A stretch of DNA of 39,975 nt, from contig CBFIDE010000017.1 in NCBI GenBank assembly GCA_965661265.1, positions 1-39,975 on the forward strand. The letters run 5' to 3'. The stretch is from CBFIDE01 sp965661265 (GTDB lineage Bacteria > Bacteroidota > Bacteroidia > Flavobacteriales > Schleiferiaceae). The notes below the pieces were generated by a model. It was given only the letters and a program-made list of their open reading frames with translations, made no database searches and was not told where the DNA came from. Within the stretch, counting starts at the first letter, position 1; every line of letters begins with the position of its first letter. This document shows, in pieces, positions 24,845 through 32,198 of the stretch. The position numbers and the translations under genes were made by a program.

Positions 24845-27289
24845 ATGTCGAAGTTTGTAAATGTCATACTACCTTTTGCCTTGCAGCAGGAATACACTTA
24901 CTCTATTCCCACCCATTTGCAAGATCAGCTTCAATCTGGCATGCGTGTGCTTGTTCAGTTTGGTAAACGCAAGGTATATACTGGCATTGCTGCCGATATG
25001 CATAATTTGGCACCAGAGGGCTATAAAACCAAGGACATTCTTGATATTCTAGATGACAGACCCATTGTTTTAGAATCTCAGTTAAAGCTTTGGAAATGGA
25101 TAGCCTCCTACTATATGTGCGCTCAAGGCGATGTTATGAATGCCGCCTTGCCAGCAGGAATGAAATTGGAGAGTGAGACCTGTATCTTGCTGAATAGAAA
25201 TATTGAAATTCTTGATGAAGAGCTTTCTGATCTTGAGTATCTCATTATAGAAGCACTGGGTTTAGAGGATCGCCTTAGCATAGATCAGATTAAGCAGATC
25301 ACAGAGATTGACAACCCCATGAAGATTCTTCATGAGCTCCTTGGAAAACACTTTATAATTATAGAAGAAAGTATTGCCAATAGCCCAAGAAGGCGACAAA
25401 AAAAATACGTTAAACTTCATTCTAATCATAAGGCCAGTCAGCTAAAAGAAGTTTTTGAAAGCCTGGCTTCAGCACATAAGCAAAAGGATCTCTTAATGAG
25501 CCTTCTTCAGCTTAGCAATAAACATAAGCACATTCCTAAATCTAACCTACTTAAGGCCTCAAATGCTGGAGAATCTAGTTTAAAGTCATTGGCCGAAAAG
25601 GAAATTGTTGAAATTTATGAATTAGGTGAGTTTGAATTTGAAAAAGAGGATGATACAAATGATTTCAAAAAGTTAAGTGACGAACAGAATGTCTGCCTGA
25701 ATGAGGTAATCAGCAATTATGAGACTAAAGATGTTTGTCTTTTACAAGGAGTTACTTCTAGCGGTAAAACAGAAGTTTATGTTCACTTAATGCAAAAGTA
25801 TATTGATGAGGGGAAGCAGTGCCTTTTTCTCCTTCCGGAGATAGCACTAACCACTCAATTGATTATTAGGTTACAGAAGTACTTTGGTCAGAAGCTAGCT
25901 GTTTATCATTCTAGGTTTACAGAAAGAGAGCGCCTTTTAACTTGGCAAAGACTCTTGGATGATTCCGATAATGTTCAAATTGTTATTGGAGCAAGGAGCA
26001 GTTTGTTTTTACCTTTTAAAAACCTGGGTCTAATTATAGTTGATGAAGAGCATGAAACAAGTTTTAAGCAACATAGCCCTGCTCCACGTTATCACGCCAG
26101 AGATAGCGCTATTATGATGGCACATCAACACAACGCAAAAGTCCTTTTAGGATCTGCTACACCTTCTTTTGAGACAATGTTTAGGGCTAAGGCTGGCAAA
26201 TACGGACTGAGCATTCTAAGTAAACGCTATAGCAATATTGCACTGCCGGAAATACAGTGCATAGACTTAAAAAAAGAGCGGAAATTTAAGCGAATGAGAG
26301 GCGCTTTTAGCGATCAACTTATTGAAGAAATAAAAGACAATCTAAAAAGAGGTAAGCAAATAATCATTTTTCAGAACAGAAGAGGCTTCTCCTCTTTTGT
26401 GCAATGTAATAATTGCGGTCATGTGAGTGAATGCAAAAACTGCGATTTAAGTCTTACCTATCATAAGCATAGCAACGAGCTCAAATGTCATTCTTGTTCT
26501 TACACTAAACGTTTGGGCACAAAGTGTCCTGCTTGTTCGAGTTTTGAATTACAGACTATCGGTTTGGGAACTGAGAAAATAGAAGAAGACTTAAATCTGT
26601 TGATTGAAGGGATCAGAATTCAAAGAATGGATTTTGATACCACAAGAAAGAAAAACGCCTATCTACAAATTATTGAAGACTTTGAAGAAAGAGAAACTGA
26701 CGTTCTAGTGGGCACCCAAATGGTCACGAAAGGACTAGATTTTGAAAATGTGGGATTAGTAGCAGTTATAAATGCAGACGGCCTTCTTCATTTTCCAGAT
26801 TTTAGAGCTCATGAGAGAGCCTATCAATTAATGTCCCAAGTAGCAGGTAGAGCAGGCCGAAAAGGAGAAAGAGGAAAAGTACTCATTCAGACTGCTGATC
26901 CCTACCATCATGTTATTAGAAGAGTGATGGATAGCCAATTAGAAGAACTGTATACCGAAGAATTACAAGAACGAAAAATCTATAAATATCCTCCTTATAC
27001 TCGTCTAATTAAGCTGATTTTAAAGCATAGGGATCGCGAAAAGCTAGAGCGCTCAGCAAAAGGATTAGAGTTGGAATTAAGACCCATATTTGGGGATCGA
27101 TTGCTTGGACCTGAATTTCCGATTGTTCAGAGATTAAGGAATCAATACCATATGGAGTTCCTGCTTAAATTAGAAGAAGGAGTATCATTGACCAAATCAA
27201 AGAATATCTTAAGAGAAAAGAGTTTAGAATACAATGCTACTAAAGCGCCTTATAAATTCCAGATCTTATTTGATGTAGATCCTATTTAG
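24845..27289 (+). CDS. priA: Primosomal protein N' (replication restart helicase PriA)
   Basis: PriA of 814 residues, a 3'-5' superfamily 2 helicase that reloads the replisome at collapsed forks. The N-terminal DNA-binding domain (about 1-105) recognises the nascent 3' end. Walker A GVTSSGKT is at 302-309 and the DEEH box at 400-403. LLGSATPS is motif III. The zinc-binding module (about 515-560) has four CxxC pairs: CNNC, CKNC, CHSC and CPAC. DVLVGTQMVTKGLDF and VAGRAGRKGERG are motifs V and VI. The gene follows the rRNA methyltransferase by 5 bases. Its 3' end overlaps the convergent YhhN gene by 8 bases with no terminator visible. Confidence 0.97.
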   Translation: MSKFVNVILPFALQQEYTYSIPTHLQDQLQSGMRVLVQFGKRKVYTGIAADMHNLAPEGYKTKDILDILDDRPIVLESQLKLWKWIASYYMCAQGDVMNAALPAGMKLESETCILLNRNIEILDEELSDLEYLIIEALGLEDRLSIDQIKQITEIDNPMKILHELLGKHFIIIEESIANSPRRRQKKYVKLHSNHKASQLKEVFESLASAHKQKDLLMSLLQLSNKHKHIPKSNLLKASNAGESSLKSLAEKEIVEIYELGEFEFEKEDDTNDFKKLSDEQNVCLNEVISNYETKDVCLLQGVTSSGKTEVYVHLMQKYIDEGKQCLFLLPEIALTTQLIIRLQKYFGQKLAVYHSRFTERERLLTWQRLLDDSDNVQIVIGARSSLFLPFKNLGLIIVDEEHETSFKQHSPAPRYHARDSAIMMAHQHNAKVLLGSATPSFETMFRAKAGKYGLSILSKRYSNIALPEIQCIDLKKERKFKRMRGAFSDQLIEEIKDNLKRGKQIIIFQNRRGFSSFVQCNNCGHVSECKNCDLSLTYHKHSNELKCHSCSYTKRLGTKCPACSSFELQTIGLGTEKIEEDLNLLIEGIRIQRMDFDTTRKKNAYLQIIEDFEERETDVLVGTQMVTKGLDFENVGLVAVINADGLLHFPDFRAHERAYQLMSQVAGRAGRKGERGKVLIQTADPYHHVIRRVMDSQLEELYTEELQERKIYKYPPYTRLIKLILKHRDREKLERSAKGLELELRPIFGDRLLGPEFPIVQRLRNQYHMEFLLKLEEGVSLTKSKNILREKSLEYNATKAPYKFQILFDVDPI

Positions 27290-27944
27290 AATCGACATTC
27301 TTCACAAAATTAAGAACAATAAAATATTGAGCTAAACCATAGGTAAGCATCACAGCTATTGCAATTTCTATTGAGTCATACTGAAACTTATTAAATGCTA
27401 TCATTAAGTCTGACACAAAGAATAATGCGGCCCCATAAAAAGCAAATTGATTCTTTTTAAAATTGATTCGACAATAATTAACAGCGTAAAGCATATGCAA
27501 ACTAAGGCTAAGCGCATATACATTAATAGGAATAATCATCTCAGCAGGTAAGATTAAAACAAAATTTACAAGATAAATTCCAGTAATAATTAATGGGCTT
27601 GCTAGAAGTATTGATGTCAATTTAAGCTTAGCGAGCTTCATATATGAACTTGAATACAAGGCTTGAGCCAAGAGGAAGAAGCCCATACCGAGGATAAAAC
27701 CAAAATCATAGCTAAGCATAAGGCTAATATCCCCAATAAGAGAGAATACTAGCGCTAGTAATATCAGCTTGAATACTTTTAAATCCTTTAATTCATCTTT
27801 CAAACTCCACCAATAGGCCGATAAACTAAATAACAAAAGAGGTTTACTTAAATAAATCAATATGCCATCATCAGGCTTATAAATGGTTACCAAATGAAAG
27901 AACAAAAGGGCTCCATAAATTTTAGAAAAATCTTTTAACTTCAA
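27282..27944 (-). CDS. YhhN/TMEM86-family membrane protein (lysoplasmalogenase-like)
   Basis: A 220-residue protein with seven or eight membrane helices. Family-typical acidic residues lie within helices: SLIGDISLML and AALFFVSDLMIAF. Animal TMEM86 members hydrolyse the vinyl-ether bond of lysoplasmalogens; the role of bacterial YhhN proteins is not firmly known and plasmalogens are not expected in an aerobic Bacteroidota. Start is TTG at 27944, two bases after the M48 gene's stop, so the two form an operon. The 3' end overlaps priA by 8 bases on the opposite strand. A membrane-lipid role is inferred from the family. Confidence 0.82.
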   Translation of the reverse strand: MKLKDFSKIYGALLFFHLVTIYKPDDGILIYLSKPLLLFSLSAYWWSLKDELKDLKVFKLILLALVFSLIGDISLMLSYDFGFILGMGFFLLAQALYSSSYMKLAKLKLTSILLASPLIITGIYLVNFVLILPAEMIIPINVYALSLSLHMLYAVNYCRINFKKNQFAFYGAALFFVSDLMIAFNKFQYDSIEIAIAVMLTYGLAQYFIVLNFVKNVDSK

Positions 27945-27946
27945 TT

Positions 27947-28792
27947 TTATTGTTTTGGTTGAAAATGTTCTAGTGCATCAGGCATCCACTTCTCTAAATT
28001 AGAAATTCTTGTTTCATCACTTGGGTGAGTGCTCAGAAATTCATCAGGAGCGCCTTCTTTTCCAGCCGACATCCTTTTCCAAAAATCAGGAGCACTCCTT
28101 GGATCATATCCAGCCATTGCCATAAACGTAAGTCCCATTTCATCAGCTTCACTTTCATGGAGTCTACTAAAAGGTAACATAGCTCCATATTGTGATGCGA
28201 TTCCATAAGCTCCCATAAATAGTGCTTGCGTTTGCCCAGGTTGTTCTTGTATTGCAACAGCTAAGGCCACTCCACCTAATTGCTGGACCATACCCTGAGA
28301 CATTCTTTCATTTCCATGTCGAGCAATAGCATGAGCAATTTCATGCCCCATCACCACAGCTACTCCATCCTCAGTTTGGCAAACGGGCATGATTCCAGTA
28401 TAAAAAGCAACCTTTCCCCCTGGCATACACCAAGCATTAACTTGAGCATCTTCTATTAAATTAAACTCCCAATTATAGCCTTCTAATTGTTTGGAATGAC
28501 CATGCTCTTTCATATAAGTTTCAACAGCTACCTTGATTCTACTTCCTGAATTCTTAACCCAAGCCGTCCATTGTTTATTAGAACTAACTCTTGAAGTACT
28601 CATAACAGTAGCGTACTGGAGCGAACTCATTGTCTGAATATCTGATGAAGGCATAAGCTTAAGCTGCCTTCTGCCTGTTAACGGAACCTTATGGCAAGAT
28701 CCAAGAATTAATAGAAAAACTAATGACAAAAATAGTGAAGAACGAAATATTTTGCGACACATTGACACTATGTTTTTGCTGAAATACGACAT
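27947..28792 (-). CDS. M48-family metallopeptidase lipoprotein
   Basis: A 281-residue zinc peptidase of the LoiP/YcaL/Oma1 type in the cell envelope, expected to help protein quality control. The lipobox LGSC places the lipidated cysteine at residue 33. The zinc motif HEIAH is at 150-154 and the third ligand is the glutamate of LHESEADEMGL. VNAWCMPGGKVAFYTGI is also family-typical. I list the upstream ATG at 28792, but the ATG at 28762 gives a more normal 22-residue lipoprotein signal peptide and may be the true start. TTG-started YhhN follows after two bases. It is divergent from hsp20, a neighbour of similar quality-control theme. Confidence 0.92.
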   Translation of the reverse strand: MSYFSKNIVSMCRKIFRSSLFLSLVFLLILGSCHKVPLTGRRQLKLMPSSDIQTMSSLQYATVMSTSRVSSNKQWTAWVKNSGSRIKVAVETYMKEHGHSKQLEGYNWEFNLIEDAQVNAWCMPGGKVAFYTGIMPVCQTEDGVAVVMGHEIAHAIARHGNERMSQGMVQQLGGVALAVAIQEQPGQTQALFMGAYGIASQYGAMLPFSRLHESEADEMGLTFMAMAGYDPRSAPDFWKRMSAGKEGAPDEFLSTHPSDETRISNLEKWMPDALEHFQPKQ

Positions 28793-28894
28793 TATGGCGT
28801 TTTGTTTAGATATAAATCCTTGAAAATTGATATGGCACCTAAGTTGAACAAGCTGAAATAGATTGAAAATAAATTTAACAATAAAACTAATAAT

Positions 28895-29341
28895 ATGAAA
28901 CTAGTAAGAAGAGTGAATTACGCACAAAATCCTGTACAACATCTATTTGATAGTCTAATAAATGACGATCATTTAGTCGGTCCAAAGTTATTCAATTCTA
29001 AATTTGATCCAGCGGTTAATATTAAAGAAACCAAAGATTCATTTTTGATAGACCTTGTGGCCCCTGGTTTTACCAAAGAAGACTTCAGTTTAGAATTTAA
29101 AGAGGATCATTTGATCGTAAAAACTGATATCAAAGAATCAAGCGAAAAATCAGATTCGGAGGACAAATGGACTAGAAGAGAATTTAGAGTAAAATCTTTT
29201 AGCAAGAGCTTCATTCTACCGGAACATCTAATTAACGAGGAAAAGATTAGCGCTACCTACTCCAATGGAATTCTACAAATTGAATTACAGAAGGCTGAGG
29301 ACAAAAAAGCGAAAGAAGCTAAGCAGATTCCAATTTTGTAA
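28895..29341 (+). CDS. Hsp20/alpha-crystallin small heat-shock protein
   Basis: A 148-residue ATP-independent holdase chaperone. The alpha-crystallin domain occupies about residues 40-140: FDPAVNIKETKDSFLIDLVAPGFTKEDF at its start, DHLIVKTD, and RREFRVKSFSKSFILPEHL, ending with the A-x-x-x-N-G-(I/V)-L motif as ATYSNGILQIELQK. The short N-terminal arm contains RVNYAQNPVQHLFDSL, as in Bacteroidota members. A C-terminal IPIL supplies the I-x-I/V tail used for oligomer assembly. A strong hairpin terminator lies just downstream. No heat-shock operator such as CIRCE is visible in the 102-base divergent region with the M48 gene. Confidence 0.95.
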   Translation: MKLVRRVNYAQNPVQHLFDSLINDDHLVGPKLFNSKFDPAVNIKETKDSFLIDLVAPGFTKEDFSLEFKEDHLIVKTDIKESSEKSDSEDKWTRREFRVKSFSKSFILPEHLINEEKISATYSNGILQIELQKAEDKKAKEAKQIPIL

Positions 29342-29358
29342 TTAGCATATTTAGGAAT

Positions 29359-29390
29359 AAAAAAAGCTCCGAAATTCGGAGCTTTTTTTA
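29359..29390. terminator. Bidirectional terminator between hsp20 and pseudouridine synthase
   Basis: Perfect arms AAGCTCCGA (29364-29372) and TCGGAGCTT (29376-29384) close a 3-base loop. They are flanked by an A run on the left and a T run on the right, so it can end both convergent transcripts. The stop codon of the minus-strand gene (29388-29390) lies inside the T run. Confidence 0.9.
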
Positions 29391-30089
29391 TTTGATTCTT
29401 TCAGCAAAGTACCTCCATAAAGCATCTCTGGAAGGGAGTGGGGCAAACAAATCTACTTTTTCCTTGGATACAGGATGTATAAAAATTAATCTATAGGCGT
29501 GTAAGTGTATACTTCCGTCATCATTTGAACGAGGAAATTTATACTTCAAATCTCCTCTTATCGGCATTCCAGCATGAGAGAGTTGTGCGCGAATTTGATG
29601 ATGTCTACCGGTTTCTAACTCTATTCTAAGAAGTGAATATTGATCTGATTGTGAAATCCTAGTATAATGCAAAACCGCCTTCTTAGCTCCTTTTTCGCCT
29701 GAATTTACGGAGTAACTTTTATTCTGTTTTTCGTTTTTCTTCAGGTAATCCGTCAAGGATGCTTTTTCCTTGATATTCAGATTCTTTACAGCGGCCAAAT
29801 AAATCTTATCCACCTCTCTTTTTTCAAACTGAGCATTCATTCTAGATAATGCCTTGCTAGTTTTAGCAAAAATAACTGCTCCAGAAGTTGGGCGGTCCAG
29901 CCGATGTACCAAACCTAAAAAAGCTTGACCAGGTTTGCTTTCGGAAACTCTTACGTACTCACGTGCGGTTTCAAGCAAGGGAATATCACCTGTTTTATCT
30001 CCTTGAACAAGCTCACCGGGTAATTTATTTACTATTAAAAGATGATTGTCTTCAAAGAGGATTCTCTTTTTAAACTCCTGCTGATTCAA
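29388..30089 (-). CDS. RluA-family RNA pseudouridine synthase
   Basis: A 233-residue enzyme that isomerises uridine to pseudouridine in rRNA or tRNA. The catalytic aspartate is D65 in HRLDRPTSGAVIFAKT. ILFEDNHLLIVNKLPG begins the fold, and HYTRISQSDQYSLLRIELETGRHHQIRAQL is the conserved RNA-side block. No S4 domain is present, so it is the short RluA/RluC-like single-domain form. Start is TTG, whose TTGA overlaps the panB stop TGA by 4 bases; no ATG is available and the family N-terminus fits. It is co-transcribed with panB without an obvious functional link. Target position unknown. Confidence 0.9.
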   Translation of the reverse strand: MNQQEFKKRILFEDNHLLIVNKLPGELVQGDKTGDIPLLETAREYVRVSESKPGQAFLGLVHRLDRPTSGAVIFAKTSKALSRMNAQFEKREVDKIYLAAVKNLNIKEKASLTDYLKKNEKQNKSYSVNSGEKGAKKAVLHYTRISQSDQYSLLRIELETGRHHQIRAQLSHAGMPIRGDLKYKFPRSNDDGSIHLHAYRLIFIHPVSKEKVDLFAPLPSRDALWRYFAERIK

Positions 30090-30904
30090 TACTTCTCATT
30101 TTCATTTGGAAAGTCACCATCTTTAACATCCTTACAGTAGTTTCCGATAGCAGATGTGATGTCGTCAAAAAGGTTCAGGTATCTTCTTAAAAATCTAGGC
30201 TGGAATTCATAGGTCATTCCAAGCATATCGTGTAAAACTAAAACCTGACCATCAACATCTGGACCCGCTCCTATTCCAATTACAGGGATTGAAATACTTT
30301 CCGCAACCTTCTTAGCTAAGGCAGCTGGAATTTTTTCAAGAACCAAAGCAAAGCAACCTGCTTCTTCAAGAGCTTTTGCATCATTTAATAACTTAGCTGC
30401 CTCTTCCTTTTCTTTAGCACGCACAGTATAGGTGCCAAATTTATAGATGCTTTGGGGTGTTAAACCTAAGTGACCCATAACCGGAATTCCAGCCGTCAGT
30501 ATTCTTTCAACAGATTCCAAAATCTCTTTTCCACCTTCAAGCTTGACAGCATGACCTCCGGACTCTTTCATAATCCTAATAGCAGAAGAAAGGGCTTCTT
30601 TAGAATTACCTTGATAAGATCCAAAGGGCAGATCAACAACTACCAAAGCTCTTTTACTGGCTCTAACAACAGAGCTGGCATGATAGATCATTTGATCTAA
30701 TGTGATTGGCAAAGTTGTTTCGTGACCGGCCATAACATTGGAAGCACTATCACCTACTAAAATCACGTCTACTCCCGCTTGATCAACCATCATTGCCATG
30801 GTGTAATCATATGCAGTGAGCATAGAAATTTTTTCTCCTCTTTTCTTCAACTCTTGTACAGAATTGGTCGTTACTCTTTTATATTCAGATTTTGCTACGG
30901 ACAT
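30086..30904 (-). CDS. panB: 3-methyl-2-oxobutanoate hydroxymethyltransferase PanB
   Basis: PanB, 272 residues, first step of pantothenate (CoA) synthesis: it adds a one-carbon unit from 5,10-methylene-tetrahydrofolate to 2-oxoisovalerate, giving ketopantoate. MLTAYDYTMAMMVDQAGVDVILVGDS holds the metal and substrate loops; VVDLPFGSYQ, VKLEGG, VMGHLGLTPQS and IGIGAGPDVDGQVLVLHDMLG are all present. The length matches the family. A perfect -7 box lies 19-26 bases upstream. It is divergent from the large lipoprotein gene and coupled to the pseudouridine synthase. Its substrate is the same 2-oxoacid used by the E1 enzyme at 5182-7158, a metabolic link but not a genetic one. Confidence 0.97.
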   Translation of the reverse strand: MSVAKSEYKRVTTNSVQELKKRGEKISMLTAYDYTMAMMVDQAGVDVILVGDSASNVMAGHETTLPITLDQMIYHASSVVRASKRALVVVDLPFGSYQGNSKEALSSAIRIMKESGGHAVKLEGGKEILESVERILTAGIPVMGHLGLTPQSIYKFGTYTVRAKEKEEAAKLLNDAKALEEAGCFALVLEKIPAALAKKVAESISIPVIGIGAGPDVDGQVLVLHDMLGMTYEFQPRFLRRYLNLFDDITSAIGNYCKDVKDGDFPNENEKY

Positions 30905-30922
30905 TCTTCTTAATTAGAGGAT

Positions 30923-30930
30923 CAAAACTA
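30923..30930 (-). promoter_or_regulatory. -7 promoter box of panB
   Basis: The minus strand reads TAGTTTTG, an exact TAnnTTTG match ending 18 bases before the ATG. A TTTG lies 16 bases upstream (30950-30947), shorter than the usual -33 to -7 spacing of about 19-21. Expected leader about 13 bases. Confidence 0.45.
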
Positions 30931-31010
30931 CAAAATATTAATATCACAAAGCTTTTGCTTTACTTTGCATCACTTAAGCATCCTATTTGATGCCAATTGA
31001 ATTTAGATAA

Positions 31011-32069
31011 ATGAAAAACATACTTTTTTTACTAGCGATTGTATTATTGATAAATACTTCTTGCGACAATGAAATTAAGATTAATGCAGAGTGGCAAGAT
31101 GTTACTGTTACATACGCACTTCTAGATCCAAAGCAAGATACCCAATGGGTAAGAGTAGAAAGAGGCTGGCTTGGAACGAGACCAGCAAGTGAATCTTATG
31201 ATGAGCCAGATTCTATTTACTATCCTAGTTTGACAGTAAGCTTAGAAGAGCTTACAAATGGTAATGTTTCTAAATCAACTACACTTATTAAGGATACGAC
31301 TAGTAGAATTCTTGGCCCAGGTGATATCACATCAGAAGATTATAGGATCTATAGAACAGATGGTAATTTCACCTTAGATATTGACCTAGAATATAGAATT
31401 AGAATTGTAAAACCTGATACTGAACCTGTAACCGCAACTACTTCAATAATCAACGGAACTGGTGGCGGAAGTTCTCCATACTTAGAGCTTCGTAAACCAT
31501 TTGAACCGCCTTTTGGCGGTGGTGTAAGTTATTATTTAGGAGAATTTGAATGGGAAACTAGCAGTTCATACTTCTATACTTCTAAATTAGAATTCTTTTA
31601 TTTAGAAAGAAGCATAAATGGAGGACCATATGCTACTAAATCCACAACTATCGAATTTCCAGCTCAAGTATTAAAAGCTAATTTAGATTATACTATTAAT
31701 TCACTAAAGAATACAATTGAAGCTTCTATTCCAAAGGATCCAAATGTAATTCGATTCTTTCAAAAAATGACTTTCAAAGTAAGTGCATCTACTAAAGATC
31801 TTTATATCTATAGCGGCTTAAACGAGCCAAGTACAGGAATCGCGCAAGCAAAACCACAGTTTACTAATGTAGATGGTGGAATAGGATTAGTAAGTTCTAA
31901 GACATTTGCAACCAGGGATAGTATAGTCTTCTCTGGTGCAACGGCCCTACAAGACTTTATTTTAGATGACAGAATATGTGAGCTAAACTTTGCCTTCATT
32001 GACGGATCTGGAGACACCTGCACATGTGTCTTTATTGATGGAGCAGCTAATAGCAAAAATTGCTTTTAA
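31011..32069 (+). CDS. Predicted surface lipoprotein, DUF4249-like
   Basis: A 352-residue exported protein with a signal peptide ending at a cysteine (INTSC, C18) followed by DNE. The lipobox is weak at -3 (N) but the S-C ending is common in this phylum. The body looks beta-rich with an Ig-like start (WQDVTVTYALLDPKQDTQWVRVER) and a segment NVDGGIGLVSSKTF close to the VxGGxG-(V/L)-(F/V) block of DUF4249 proteins, often found near TonB-dependent receptors. The tail carries three cysteines (CTCVFIDGAANSKNCF), possibly disulfide-bonded. It has its own strong terminator. No TonB receptor is adjacent. Substrate or partner unknown; the DUF4249 assignment is tentative. Confidence 0.7.
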   Translation: MKNILFLLAIVLLINTSCDNEIKINAEWQDVTVTYALLDPKQDTQWVRVERGWLGTRPASESYDEPDSIYYPSLTVSLEELTNGNVSKSTTLIKDTTSRILGPGDITSEDYRIYRTDGNFTLDIDLEYRIRIVKPDTEPVTATTSIINGTGGGSSPYLELRKPFEPPFGGGVSYYLGEFEWETSSSYFYTSKLEFFYLERSINGGPYATKSTTIEFPAQVLKANLDYTINSLKNTIEASIPKDPNVIRFFQKMTFKVSASTKDLYIYSGLNEPSTGIAQAKPQFTNVDGGIGLVSSKTFATRDSIVFSGATALQDFILDDRICELNFAFIDGSGDTCTCVFIDGAANSKNCF

Positions 32070-32097
32070 TCTGACACAAAGACATAATTACTAATAA

Positions 32098-32126
32098 AAT
32101 CCTGTCAGCGATGTCAGGATTTTTTG
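32098..32126 (+). terminator. Terminator after the DUF4249-like gene
   Basis: AATCCTG (32098-32104) pairs with CAGGATT (32115-32121) around a 10-base loop and is followed by six T residues. It separates the lipoprotein gene from dnaK. Confidence 0.75.
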
Positions 32127-32198
32127 ATTATGGGCCAATGGCATAGTGCTTGCCAATAGAAGGGAAATTAAAAACTAAAATTAATTAAAGAGATAACA

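Noticed and set aside
28793..28894. Heat-shock operator between M48 and hsp20
   Set aside because: No CIRCE-like or other clear inverted repeat was found in the divergent region.
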